A DNA stretch of 64,000 bases. It comes from Rhynchopus sp. YZ270_cl-10 (lineage: Eukaryota; Euglenozoa; Diplonemea; Diplonemida; Diplonemidae). Below are positions 22,933 through 35,161 of this stretch, piece after piece. The notes beneath the pieces were generated by a model. It was given only the letters and a program-made list of their open reading frames with translations. It did not search any database and had not been told where the DNA came from. How positions within the stretch are numbered: the first letter of the stretch is position 1; each line of letters opens with the position of its first letter. A program made the position numbers and the translations under genes. The stretch is from NCBI GenBank assembly GCA_964035575.1, contig OZ037886.1, forward strand, positions 1 to 64,000. The letters are read 5' to 3'.

Positions 22933-23860
22933 CAAGGATGCTGTGCAAGGATGCTGTGCAAGGATGCTGTGCAAGGATGCTGTGCAAGGATGCTGTGCAA
23001 GGATGCTGTGCAAGGATGCTGTGCAAGGATGCTGTGCAAGGATGCTGTGCAAGGATGCTGTGCAAGGATGCTGTGCAAGGATGCTGTGCAAGGATGCTGT
23101 GCAAGGATGCTGTGCAAGGATGCTGTGCAAGGATGCTGTGCAAGGATGCTGTGCAAGGATGCTGTGCAAGGATGCTGTGCAAGGATGCTGTGCAAGGATG
23201 CTGTGCAAGGATGCTGTGCAAGGATGCTGTGCAAGGATGCTGTGCAAGGATGCTGTGCAAGGATGCTGTGCAAGGATGCTGTGCAAGGATGCTGTGCAAG
23301 GATGCTGTGCAAGGATGCTGTGCAAGGATGCTGTGCAAGGATGCTGTGCAAGGATGCTGTGCAAGGATGCTGTGCAAGGATGCTGTGCAAGGATGCTGTG
23401 CAAGGATGCTGTGCAAGGATGCTGTGCAAGGATGCTGTGCAAGGATGCTGTGCAAGGATGCTGTGCAAGGATGCTGTGCAAGGATGCTGTGCAAGGATGC
23501 TGTGCAAGGATGCTGTGCAAGGATGCTGTGCAAGGATGCTGTGCAAGGATGCTGTGCAAGGATGCTGTGCAAGGATGCTGTGCAAGGATGCTGTGCAAGG
23601 ATGCTGTGCAAGGATGCTGTGCAAGGATGCTGTGCAAGGATGCTGTGCAAGGATGCTGTGCAAGGATGCTGTGCAAGGATGCTGTGCAAGGATGCTGTGC
23701 AAGGATGCTGTGCAAGGATGCTGTGCAAGGATGCTGTGCAAGGATGCTGTGCAAGGATGCTGTGCAAGGATGCTGTGCAAGGATGCTGTGCAAGGATGCT
23801 GTGCAAGGATGCTGTGCAAGGATGCTGTGCAAGGATGCTGTGCAAGGATGCTGTGCAAGG
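22933..23860. repeat. 13-bp tandem array, copy 2 (CAAGGATGCTGTG)n
   Basis: About 71 copies of the same 13-bp unit as 19976-20878, again with stop-free frames on both strands. The right flank differs (GGGTGCAACCAGCACAGG rather than the GGTGCACAGGGGGC cluster), so the shared module ends here. Confidence 0.97.
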
Positions 23861-24510
23861 AAGGGTGCAACCAGCACAGGTTGCACAGTTTAGTTTGCAC
23901 AGGTTATGGAACAAGGTCTGTGGAGAAATAAAATGATATCATGTTTGTGGATGGGTAAAAAGGTTACAAAAGGAGGTTTCTGTGACTGTAGGAAGGGGGA
24001 GAAAATAAGCGAACAAAAGACCCTGGGAGTGACAGAAAAGAGGTACCTCCAAAAAAGGGGACATGAGGGGAATAACCATCACAATACATGCTACAGATAC
24101 AAGAGCAAAAGCGCAAGGAGCAGGCTCTGTGGTGGCCGCTCTTGTGTCGCCCGCTCACGTCCTGCTGCACGAAAGGAAGCTTTTTATTTGGGTGACGGGC
24201 TAAAAAACCCTCCAAGCAGGTTAGCGAGCTGGTGTGGTAATGAGGCAGAAAACAGGCTCTTTATAACATCTTATCATGTACCTGGGAGGGAGACTCAAAT
24301 GACAGTCTTTGGGATAGAAAATGGAGCACTTGAAAGCTTCACCTTCCACACGTGGATTGTGTGCGCACTTCACGCGCCCCTAATGTAAATGGTCCCCTGT
24401 AAATGCTGCTGTCCCATGACAACTAGACGAGTACTGGTCCGGAACCTTTGTGTAGTTTTGACTCATTAGATCCCCTGTGCACCTCCACAGTGTGTGCCCA
24501 CCTTCGTGTC
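23861..24510. other. Spacer, no supported gene
   Basis: Mixed composition. A 160-codon ATG frame at 23906-24388 (plus) resembles no family I know and its composition is not like the neighbouring genes, so I do not call it. Confidence 0.5.
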
Positions 24511-25229
24511 CCACACATTACATGTGTTTTTAAGGCAAAAATGACCGAAAAAGCTGATTTTTGGCCGAATGCCAAGTGTCACTACCATTCGGATTTTTTG
24601 ATTAGGCCTGGAAAAAAATAAAAATTCTGCCCTCAATATCTCCAAACTAACCGATTTTCACAAAAGTAATTTATTCTGATGTGCCATTTCATTTATTTTT
24701 TTTGGTGTAACCCTGCCTGTGGTGAGGGTGTGTGTGGGTGTGGGTGGCACACAGCTCTAAAGTAAAAACTAAAAAACTAAGGTTTTTTAGAATTTTTGGT
24801 TTTTGTGGCAAACGCCAGCTGGTCTGAAGAGTGATCTGACCATATTCCCCAGGTATAACTTGTACTCAAAAAATGAATTGGCGAAGGAATCTTGAACTTT
24901 TGACCACCACACATTACATGTGTTTTTAAGGCAAAAATGACCGAAAAAGCTGATTTTTGGCCGAATGCCAAGTGTCACTAACATTCGGATTTTTTGAATA
25001 GGCCTGGAAAAAAGTAAAAATTCTGCCCTCAATATCTCCAAACTAACCGATTTTCACAAAAATAATTTATTCTGATGTGCCATTTCATTTATTTTTTTTC
25101 GTGTTTTCCGGCCTATGGTGGTGAGGGTGGGTGTGCAAGCAACTAGTTGGTGAGGGTGGGTGTGGGTGGTGTGCGCGCGTGTGGCGCACATCTCTAAAGT
25201 AAAAACTAAAAAACTAAGGTTTTTTAGAA
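24511..25229. repeat. Direct repeat, two copies of about 0.3 kb
   Basis: Copies at 24511-24797 and 24907-25229 begin with CCACACATTACATG, share a GCCGAATGCCAAGTGTCACT landmark, and end with CTAAAAAACTAAGG. Offset is 396 bp. They differ by scattered substitutions and by extra GTGAGGGTG units in the second. Unknown family, not coding. Confidence 0.85.
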
Positions 25230-25797
25230 TTGTGTGTGTCTTGCCGTGCGATGCAGTGGGATAAGTGGCAAAGCGATCGACGTAACACAAATGAAATGAG
25301 CAGATCTATTCGCAAAACTAAAGCTAAGGACAAGGTGAAAGGTGAAAGAGCTATTGGAAAGCACACTCCACGAATGTGTCAGATGTCAAGAATGGCTATC
25401 CTTCAATGGTGTGCAGCACGGAACCTGGCATAGCAAGGAACCTTTGTGCATCAAAGTGTGTGTCTGGGACACAACTGAAAAGAAACGGGTCATAACAAGA
25501 ACAATGAACAAAAACGAGGGGGGAAACGAAAAAAATATCCACAACTTGCTGAATCGGCCGGAGCTAGGCCGACTCGTCACGTTGCACTGTATGACGCAAC
25601 GTACAACAATTCACCAAGTGCGCCACAGTGTGGGTACTCGGAATCAAAGATCCTCTACAGGACATTTTGATCCGCTGTTTCCTTCTTTTGATGCACTGTA
25701 CTCCCAAAGTTCATAGGCAGCGAACAAGCTGTAAGAGTGGGATGGCTGGCTGTAAGGCTGGGACTGTCAGTTTAAGAATCCACTGCAAACCCGCCTC
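25230..25797. other. Spacer, no supported gene
   Basis: A 124-codon plus-strand frame (25342-25716) and a shorter overlapping one are present. Neither shows a domain, and I leave them uncalled. Confidence 0.4.
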
Positions 25798-28253
25798 TTA
25801 CTCGCATCTATGAACAAGAAGACCATTGTGCACGTACGTTGATTGATATTCAAAAAAATGACAGGAATGAGTGACAGGGGGGAAGAAGTTGAAGTTAGAG
25901 ATTGAAGTCTGCTTCTTGTACACTGCCATCTCGTGCTGCAGTCCAGGTCCTTGCACCCACTCAGGTCTCTCGCCCGCAAGCACTTCTGTCCACCCCGCCG
26001 CAGGGAGCGATGCTGGGAAGTTGCCGTGACGGCCGAACCCGACCTCAACTATCATGTACATGGTCAGCACGCCCTCTCCTGCGACATAGATCCCCGTCCC
26101 TGACGCAATGCTTTTGACCAATGACGGGCGGTAGTATGTTGCCGACTGCAGCTCCGTGGGGATGTTGCTGAGGGTGTACGTTCTGTCCCCCAAGCCCGCA
26201 TGTTGTCGCGCATCGTACCTTGGGGTGAGTACGTCAAAGTTGGAGAGTCGGAGGTGAGGTGCACATTTGTCCCTCCAAAAACTGCAATCCCGTGGACGAG
26301 GGAAGCTGTCGTTGATGGAGGCAGCACGACAGCCGTGAGCGCAATATGCTGCTTGTACACTGCCATCTCGTGCTGCAGTCCAGGTCCTTGCACCCACTCA
26401 GGTCTCTCGCCCGCAAGCACTTCTGTCCACCCCGCCGCAGGGAGCGATGCTGGGAAGTTGCCGTGACGGCCGAACCCGACCTCAACTATCATGTACATGG
26501 TCAGCACGCCCTCTCCCGTGACAGAGATCCCCGTCCCTGACGCAATGCTTTTGACCAATGACGGGCGGTAGTATGTTGCCGACTGCAGCTCCGTGGGGAT
26601 GTTGCTGAGGGTGTACGTTCTGTCCCCCCAAGCCCGCATGTTGTCGCGCATCGTACCTTGGGGTGAGTACGTCAAAGTTGGAGAGTCGGAGGTGATGTGC
26701 ACATTTGTTCCTCCAAAAACTGCAATCCCGTGGACGAGGGAAGCTGTCGTTGATGGAGTCAGCTCAACCACAGAATGTTTGATTACTGTGCCTACAAACA
26801 CAGCCGTCGCCTCTGTTGGGCCGTTGAGGGCGAAGCTGAGCTCGGTGCCCGCATCAAGGAAGGTGCGGAACGTGTCCATGTTCTTCCCGTCGTCTCCAAA
26901 GCGTGCGCCACACGGCATGCTCTGCAGACCCAGGCCGCACAGCGTGCTGGAGATCCCCCCGTCCTGCCCCACGGAGCAAGGCAGGCAGCTGTACGCAGCG
27001 ATCACCACCTCACAGCCGCCTGTGGCACAGCAGCGCGCAGTCACAGTCTCACCACCCACAAGCGGCTCCTGCGGGATGAAGGCCATCATCCCCTGCAGCT
27101 TGCTGTCAATCCCCGTCAGGTCCAGTGCAGGTGTACTCAGTGTATCACCGTTCACAGGCAGCCTTGCTGTGCTCGACGCCCCAAAGCTCACGTCGAAGTG
27201 CCCCTGTGTGCACACCCCTTGCGCAGTCACGGCCCCGGGAGCACTCAGCACGTCAGTCGCAGGTACTGCACGCACTGTGATGACCTGCACCCGCGTTGTT
27301 GTCAGCCGCGCATCGTACACGTCAGACGTGTCCCCGCACCCTGTGTAGTACGGCTGCAGCTTCCATGTGCGAACAAAGGTTGACGCCCCGCAAGCCTGCT
27401 CCACCACTGGAGCGTCGCTGTGCACAAGTGTGTACGGCGTCCCACAGAACGCCAGTACAGACGGCCACCCCGTCACAGACGGCTCCACAGACGAGCCTAG
27501 GTCCACTGTTGTGTCGGCAGGGAAGGTCGCGAACACAGGTGCTACTGCGTGCACCTGCGCCACGTAGTCGACAGTCTCTGCCAGCTTGCGGCAGCCTGAC
27601 TCATCCCACGGACCCGTGCCGCACACATCGTCTGCCGCATGGTCGCCGTGGTGGATGGGGACAAAGTCCCTCTTACCCCTCGTCACCACCTTCCCTGCGT
27701 GGCCGTCCGTACCTTGCGCCACGCCTGTCGAGTGTGCAAACAGCATGTGCAAATTCCGTGTCTGCGTTGCTACCAGCTCTGCTGGCGGGTGCTGCAGAAC
27801 AACAATCTGCTCTGCTGTGCGCGTGTTCCCACATGCGTCCGCAACCGTCCACGTGCGCGTAAAACGTGCCAGTCCATCGGCACGACACTGCGACTCGGGT
27901 GCGTCTGCAGCTGTGATCGTCAGTGCGCTGTCCTTTGAAGTCGTCGTCGTCGGGTACGAGTGCATACCGTGTGCCTCCTTCCCAGCCCCCAGCGACTCTG
28001 CCGACATCGGGATGTCACTCTTCACCCCCCACGTCTCGAAGAACGGCACGTACAGCATCTCCTCGGGCAACCGTGTGAAGGCTGGCCCCGCAACGTCACG
28101 TACAGTGATCTTCTGCACACGTGTCTCCCCCTGTAGGTGCGTTCCTGAGCACTCTTCAAACACAGGCGGCTCCACCGTCCATGTGCGCACGACAGTCTAC
28201 ACCCCGCACTCTGCTTGCGATGCAGTCACCACGTCCGTGTACGTGATATCCGC
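25798..28253 (-). CDS. HYR-like module protein, 3' part of a large secreted protein gene; frame interrupted
   Basis: The main open stretch (28196-26064, about 710 residues) has no ATG start, so it must continue from upstream coding sequence. It contains repeated immunoglobulin-like HYR modules. Signatures are VRTWT/TRTWTV plus ACGNTRTAEQIVV, TYTDVV and VEQACGASTFVRTW. A tandem beta-rich repeat with TLTYSPQGTMRDN and EVGFGRHGNFPASLP follows. In the module frame the beginning (ACFDGADITYTDVV...) overlaps the end of the upstream piece in another frame. An in-frame TAG lies at 28197-28199 inside a conserved module. In the last repeat one C is missing from a C-run (26187-26191, five versus six at 26624-26629). 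The frame then shifts, and the module sequence continues to a TAA at 25798. This could be a decayed gene, a sequencing indel, or unrecognised introns. Role: probable extracellular or cell-surface adhesion-type protein. Confidence 0.6.
25920..26795 (-). repeat. In-gene tandem duplication of about 438 bp
   Basis: Two almost identical units offset by 437 bp (landmark CTGCCATCTCGTGCTGCAG at 25923 and 26360). One unit is 146 codons. Differences are a handful of substitutions and one base in a C-run, so the duplication is recent or homogenised. Confidence 0.9.
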
Positions 28254-31200
28254 GCCGTCAAAGCACGCAGCCTGCACCCGTATTCGTTCACCCCCTCGTT
28301 TGCGTCCACCTCTCTGTGGTTACGTGACCCGCCAACCCCAAACGTCCCAGCAAGGTTGTGCACAGCGTCTCCAAGCGCACTGAAGTCCCCACCAGCGAAG
28401 TCGTGACCAAGCGAGACAATGTCGCTCAGCCCTGCATCCATCAGCGCACCCCCAACGTCCGCCAGCACGCCACCGACATCGTCCAGGAAGGGGCCCAGAG
28501 TGCTCGCCAGATAGTTCAGCGGCGGGACGTCGAACTGCGCTTTCACAAAGGTCCACGCATCTGCCACCGCCGTCGTTACAGTGTTCCATACATTCTTTGC
28601 AACCTGCGCCACATCTTCCGCCACATCCACAACAGCCGCCACCACTGCCGCAGGGTTGATGTCGGTCTCCACACTCAAAGAGAACGACGAGTCCAGGAAG
28701 TTTGACGTATCCATCGCAGCAGTCCCCGAAATGGTGCTCGTCACCCCCAGCACCGACAGCCCCACAGCAAACGAGAGTGTGTCGTCCTGCACCTTCAGCT
28801 GCGCCTCCACGCCCACTGCAAAGAGCACGTCGATCCGCGCATCGAAGATCGCATACGGGTGCGGCACTGCAGCGTCGTAGTCAAACTTCACCTGCTTCAC
28901 GGTCACCAGCCCATACAGGAACTCCATATCCGACAGGCTCATGTGGAACGCTGTGAAGTCCCACGGGAAGTACACGTCTGCAATCGACGCAAGCGCTCCG
29001 TTGAAGAGGTTGATCTCCGAGTGGAACGCCAGCTTCTCTGGGTCGAGCACCAGCGCTACCTCCCCGTACGACTTCAGCAGTGGGATGTCAAACGCGCCCT
29101 GGATGTTGACCTCTGCACGCGGCGGGAGGATGTTCATGTCCACCAGGAACCGTGCCCCACCCGCTGCCTCCTTGTTCGCATCCAGGTGCGACCCGATGCG
29201 CAAGAAGTCGACATTCCCAAACCGGATGAACACAGGGTCCATGGTTGCGTTGATGTAGAACTGCGACGTGCTGATCGCCACCTCTGCCGCCATCTCCCAC
29301 CCAACAAAGTTCAGGCGCCCTGCAAGCGCAATCCCCTTCGGTATAGTCAGCGTGGACGTCCCGAGCACAATGTCCTGCGTCTTCAGCGGACTGAACGAAA
29401 GGTACGCATAGCAGTCCATGTCGAGGGTCGTGTGCACGGCGTCCGCGTCCACCTCAGGGCACGCTGTCGCATAGTCCTTGCTGTACGGGTACAGCCCGGA
29501 CGCAGCGAACTGCGGCGGCAGTGCCTGCTGGATTCCCTCAAGCGTCGACGTCACAGCCGACACATCGACCCCAAGTGCTGCAAACGCCGCCTTCGCCACC
29601 GCCAGAGCCTCGTCAGACGCCTCGCCGGCAAGCAGCACCAGCCACGGCACCTCCTGTGCCGCAAGCTCCGCAATGCCGCCAATCGTCAGGTTCGTCACCA
29701 TCGCCACAAAGAAGTTGTCCTCAGGCAGCGACGCACTCACCCCAACATACGCGCGCCCCTCCACAAACGGCTGCGCCTTGTTCTGACAGTTCTCCCGCGA
29801 CCCGAGGCACACCGCACCGCCCAGCATGAACCCCGTCGGCAGCGGCGACTTAACGTCCCACTCCATCCCCAGGAACATGTTCCCGATGTGCACGAACGGA
29901 ATCTTCAACGCCTCGTAGTACCACCCTCCTGCGGTCAGCTTCCCACGCACCGTCTGCGCCGCAGCCGTCACAATCATGGACAGCTCCCCTTCGACACCCG
30001 GCTCGCGCAGGCATCCCCAGTGCGGGTGTGACAGCGTCACGTGCAGGTTGGATATGTGCAGAGCAGAGTTGCGCAGGTACTCGTTTGAGACAGACACCAC
30101 AAAAGCAAACCCAGAGAAAGACAACGCATCCTTGTACCAGTCAAGTGAAATGTCCACCGAGTCCCCCACCTCCTTCCAAAAGCCCTTCCTCGCCTCCGTC
30201 GAAACCACGTTTGCACGCCGCCCACTCGAGCCAGCTACACACCGCCACGAACCCGACACAAACATACACAAACCCTCGTCCAGGCCGCAGTCAGCGTCGT
30301 TGTTGCAAGCAATCCCGCACTCACCACTACCAGACAGGCACGTCTCCCCAGGCACGCTGCAGTCGCTGTTGCTCATGCACATGGCAGCACCGGGCGCAGG
30401 TGTCTTGTCGACACAGAGTCCTCCGTTGCAGTACGCATCCAGCCCGCAGCTCGCAGCATCAGCACAGGGCTGCCCTGCCGCAGGCACACACTGCCGCGTC
30501 ACACAGATCTCCCCCGCCTTTGTGCAGTCTGCCGCCTCCGTCGCCTTTGTACACTCGCTTGCCAGGCAGCGGTGGTTGTGGCAGAACTGAGTGCCGGGTG
30601 TGCACTGCGCATCGCTTGTGCACTCGCGCGGCACGCAACGCTTGTTGTCGAGGCAGACCTCCGACCCAACGTGGCACCCGCTGTCCGACACACATGCTGT
30701 AGTAGGCTGGCAGCGCTTCGTCCCTGCGATGTCGCACTTCTGCAGCCCGACGCAGTCGTAGTGCGCATCGCACGCCACCACACAGCGCAGGTTGTCGCAC
30801 GCCTCCTTCGGCCCGCAGCTTGCTGCGCTCGAGCACACACGCGTGCACTTGTTATCTTCGCAGATCGTCGCCCGACGCGCCTTAGCCTTGCAGTCAGCGT
30901 CGATAGCACAAGTCTTCTGTCCCTTCTCAAGTGAAAAGTCGACACCAACACCAACGCCCGTGAACACCTGGTTCGGGTTTGCTGTGTCTACACCCAACGA
31001 GAACCCGCCACCTACCGACAGTCCCGCTTTCCAGTTTGTCGTCAGCTGAAGCTCCCATCCAGGCAGGCCCACACCCAACGACGCTGTGAGCAGTGGGCTC
31101 GCAAAGTCGCTCAACACCCCCGCCGTTCTCTTGCTGTTACCTGCGCTCCTGTTCTCCTTCTTCTGCAAGTACTCTGCACGTGCCTGCTGCAGTGCGGCCT

Positions 31201-31613
31201 CACGCCGTGCCCGGCCTGTAGTCTGGTTGCACACACCCGTCAACATGTCCATCGCAGGCTCAAGCTGGTCCGTCACCATCTCAATCCCGTCAAACGGTGA
31301 CCCCGACTCAAAGAACGTCATCGTGTCCTCCAGCCCAGTCTCCAGCTTCGTCTTCAGCTGCCCCAGCACAGCGTCGTCTCTGAAGGCCTCCTCAAACGCG
31401 TCTGTGATCCCCAGGTTGTCCATCTTCTCCTCCGCCAGGCTCATCACAGAGTTCACCACAGTCCCACGGAACTCGTCCAGGTGCTCCTCCAGGTTCTCCG
31501 CAAGCACGTTCAGCGTCAGCGACTCACCTGTGGTCGCTTGTCTCTTCACCTCGCGCACCTGCTGCACACAACGTTACTAGCAACGGCAGCAACACCCTCC
31601 TGTGTGTCACCAT
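28226..31613 (-). CDS. Large secreted protein with Cys-rich (Dickkopf/EB-like) repeats, 5' part
   Basis: The long frame (to 31567) lacks an ATG near its start. Upstream in another frame an ATG at 31613 opens a signal peptide (MVTHRRVLLPLLVTLCAA). Removing a 31-bp GT-AG segment (31528-31558) joins it in phase to ESLTLNVLAENL. After an acidic helical region (~20-150) come a Gly-rich beta stretch and about nine Cys-rich repeats of the form C-x-DxxC...G..C....C (~215-455). Several beta-rich domains and a C-terminal amphipathic region follow. The gene runs straight into the HYR modules of the next feature and the two are probably one gene. A frame change is needed near 28250. One possible 38-bp intron ends in GGTGCAG just before GCTGCGTGC, but its donor (GTGGAC) is weak. 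Secretion is inferred from the signal peptide and cysteines. Confidence 0.72.
31528..31558 (-). other. Candidate 31-bp intron after the signal-peptide exon
   Basis: Starts GTGCGC and ends ACCACAG on the minus strand. Splicing it joins the 55-nt signal-peptide exon to the long frame in phase. It is shorter than the 41-57 bp introns seen elsewhere in the window, so a frameshift is the alternative. Confidence 0.45.
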
Positions 31614-33427
31614 CGTGTCGCCTGTCTCCGTAGGGTACGTCTCGTGTCTGGGTGTGTCTCGCTGGTTTAGCTTGGTTCAGTTCTTGGTTGTTAGTGTATA
31701 AATAATCTGTGCAAAATGTGCAAAATGTGTTAGATAACTGGGGTAGTGGGGGAAGAAGTATGGAAAAAACAAGAAAAGTGAAGAGTGGGGTTGAGGTTTC
31801 GGGGTTGAGAGTCTGACGGAACGAATGAACTTGACCTGAAATATAAGCCGTTGCTGTGTGCATTAACCAATAAAAAGGGCCTCACATATGACATTGAACT
31901 TCTGAAAGAAATACAAGGCACATGTAAGTGGATTGCATGTGGCAACTACATTCCAACAATTAATCAAAAACAAGTCTCAAGAGACAATTCCATTTTTCTG
32001 AACTGCACGAGCGAGACAACACTCACTTCGTCCAACAGAACCCATTAGAAAGTACAGAGGAACACATGACAGGCCTAGAGTGTTGCTTAGTTACATGTCT
32101 CCTGGCGCCGTCGATTCCTAAGTTTGGCATTCGAATAGGAGCTGACAGAGTCTGTGGGCAATCTGTTGATCCGTAGCGTGGGATACGCTATTTGTTGTTT
32201 TTGAGAAAATACTGGGAACACCTTTGGGGGGGGTTTGATATAGTAGATAAAGACTGAGTTTTATCTGGAATGGGGGGGGAGACTTCGCGATTCAATAGGA
32301 GACAAATCTGGCAAGAACTGCCGTTTCTCTCCACTCTGTATTCTATGCAATCTGACTCTTGTCGGTTGAACATCAGTTTCACTGTGCTCAGGCGATATTG
32401 CAGCTCCCTTTCATCCGCAATCGCATATTTACCGCCCTCCGGTAGGAAAAGCCTACCTAGGATATTTACAAGAGCAAACCACTAGAAAGACAAAAAAAAA
32501 CCTGCAAAGAAGAAAAATATGATGGGTGACGGGCACGAGGGCGCATCTAAACGAAAATGCAGAAACTGTACACTACACCGTGCTACACTGTTCGCACTTC
32601 ACAAATAACAAAACAAATATAAAAAAAACAACAAATAAAAACAAATAAAAAAGGGCGGAAACGGGTAGAGGGGCAAAGAAAGAAACCATGAAAGTCGGCT
32701 TCGAAAGCGCTACCTTGAGAACACTCCTCCTGCCACGGGTGGGAGAGCTGCAGGAAAACTAATTTTCCGGCTATCATGCAAGGTTGTTGCTCAATTGCAT
32801 CTCCGAAACTCCCGCCCAAAACCATCCACGGCTATTGTTAATTAAGTTCATCAACATCCTCCAATTCAGGAGAATAGAGGGATGGAAAAAACTAGAGGAG
32901 CATCCTTGGGTGCTTACTAACGAACCAAGCTTTCTAAAATAAAAAATAAAAATACGTCAACAGAAAGTCAAAAGAAAAGTACCACACAAAAGAAATCATT
33001 GGAAACCCTTGAAATCCGTGCAGAACACTCATTGATGTGGACTGCCAAACAGCTGTCCGAGCACGCTTACAATGGGTAGGTGGTAAAAAAAAAAGGAAAA
33101 ATGGTTGTGCTCAGGCGCGGGTTGCACCTGGGCAGGAGGATGGATGTCCAGGTACTTCATCAAACATGGTCCTGACTGCCTACAAAAAAAAAATATTTGA
33201 AACTGTCAACAAAATAGAGGAATGGGTGCAGACGACGGGACGCCATTTACCACCATTTCTCAAAATAAAAAAAAATCGGTTTCCAAAGGGAGGGAAATTG
33301 TGCACTTCTGTGGTTAGAATAAACGGGAAGTGGCGGTCCATGACACGCAGACCAAAGTCGCCTGGGGTATTGAAATGAAGCCGAAGGTTTTCGGAAAAGG
33401 TTTACCAAAGGGGCAGGGCAACACATC

Positions 33428-33573
33428 TTAACCCTTTGGGTATAAGGCCCATCCTTAGGAGTAATAGATGATCTACTATTAATTTTTGTGCATGTAGGTC
33501 CCTTTTACTCCCCTTCCTCGAAGGACCCTATTGTTAGGCCCTTAAATGGCCACCCTGGTACCCAAAGGGTTAA
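33428..33573. mobile_element. piggyBac-like MITE
   Basis: TTAA, then CCCTTTGGGTA, 138 bp in total, ending TACCCAAAGGG and a second TTAA. TTAA target duplications and CCC-starting inverted repeats are the piggyBac hallmark. No transposase inside. Confidence 0.65.
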
Positions 33574-34772
33574 GAGATGTTGAAAGATAAGAGAACAAGA
33601 GATGTGGTGCACGGGCACATACATCATTGAAAAAACTTGCAAACCCGCACTCTACAATCTTGAAAATTTTTGAAAATTGACGGTGTCGCCACCACAAAAA
33701 TGCAGGCAACGTTTTGATTTATTTATTTTGGCGGGTTTTGAATGAAAATGGGTGTATGGGGAGGCGCTTTGCTGTCCACACGACGTTGCTATTGATGTTG
33801 TTGTACGACTGCTCTCGTGTCAACCTCGAATGCCGCGTGGAGTTTCTAAGTGAAAGTACCATGAGAACGTGAACCCAGAACCGGATTATCGATTCGAGAG
33901 CTTCGTTTCTTTTGACAAATTCTCCCAAAAACCACGCAAGACGAAGCTGTCCGTTTTGAGCCGAACAACAAGCAGATCAACCCGCAATGCAAGAAGAACA
34001 CGAACAGCTTTGCAACCAAATAAAAAAGGGGGAGATTGACTATCCGACTGACCCACGTACGATGCCAGCCATCCGGATAGAAGAAACAAGAACCCTTCGG
34101 CCAACAACAAAAAGGAAACCTAATGGCTTGCCGAAGTGTTCTTAAAATGGAACCAAAAAACTCCGGGGGTTTTTGGGGGAGGAACATAGCTGAAAAACAC
34201 TAAAAGGCACAATACGATGGTTTTTTATATATTTATTTTCTTTTTTGTTTTCTTTTTTGTTTGTTTGTTTCGTGATGTTTAAAGGTGCCCTTATGTTCGC
34301 AAGAAGGAATGTAAGATGTGGTGGAAAGGAAGGGTGGGACGGGGCCAGAAACTGAGAAACTAGTGATTCAAAAATTTGTTTTGTTACTATCTAATAGACG
34401 GGTGTCAGCGTATGTATGGGGGTCGGAGACGAAGTCTGCACACTCGTCATCCTTTTCACACACTTGACTGGCCCAGGGAAGCGATCAGAATGTTCCAAGA
34501 TTTATTTTGCAAACTTGAAAATATTCTACGATCCATTTATTTTTCTATCGTTGCAACAGTGAAGAAGAGAATATCAAGCAACGCTGAATAGAGTGTGGCA
34601 TTTGGTCCGGCTACAGACGGCCATCACTGCAATGCAAGCATTGGATATACTCTTCTCATTAAAACCCAACTCGTGTCTATAAATTATAAAAATGCAGGGG
34701 GAGACACAAAAAAAATTTCAGGGTAAGAAGACTTAGTCATCTACAAAAAAAAAAAAAAAAAGGTACATGCGA

Positions 34773-34807
34773 AAGATGAGTGTGCCTCTCTCGTGCACAC
34801 ACGTCTG
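34773..34807. other. Stem-loop with AGATGA 5' arm (family member)
   Basis: AGATGAGTGTGC pairs with GTGCACACACGTCT around a CTCTCTC loop. Close relatives lie at 41779-41815, 44307-44340 and elsewhere. Function unknown. Confidence 0.45.
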
Positions 34808-35161
34808 AAAATTACAAATGAGAGATTAATATTATTTCGAAAAAAAGAGAAAAAAAGAGATGAGCTGAGCCTGCTGCGAATGAGCCTCTGTCACACATCC
34901 TAAAAACAAAAAAAAAAAAGTGCAGTGTGGACAAAGAAAAATGTGAGACGGGGTGCTGAGCTGGAAGGCTGCAGAGCAGAGGGACTACTCTTTCATATTC
35001 CACGGGGAATACACTACCAGACTTTAAGCCTAAGCTCGAGCACATACCCAACCCAAAATTGGGGATAAGAGGGGGGGAAATAGGGAGAGAAAGAGCTAGG
35101 GGAACGTCGACAAAACGATAGACGGGAAAGACAATCGAAAACGAGCCTACACGGAACTGTT

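Larger units (their letters stand above)
31614..35161. other. AT-rich spacer, no gene seen
   Basis: About 3.5 kb with many A/T runs and no convincing frame. Apart from one MITE-like element (33428-33573) and a stem-loop (34773-34807) nothing is recognised. A 113-codon frame at 33037-33378 (plus) has no family resemblance. Confidence 0.6.

Noticed and set aside
23906-24388. 160-codon ATG frame (plus)
   Set aside because: No motif, composition unlike local genes, opposite to the strand of all others.
34773-34807. SECIS element or box C/D snoRNA
   Set aside because: The SECIS core lacks its paired GA and apical AA. A D box is not consistently placed in the other family members.
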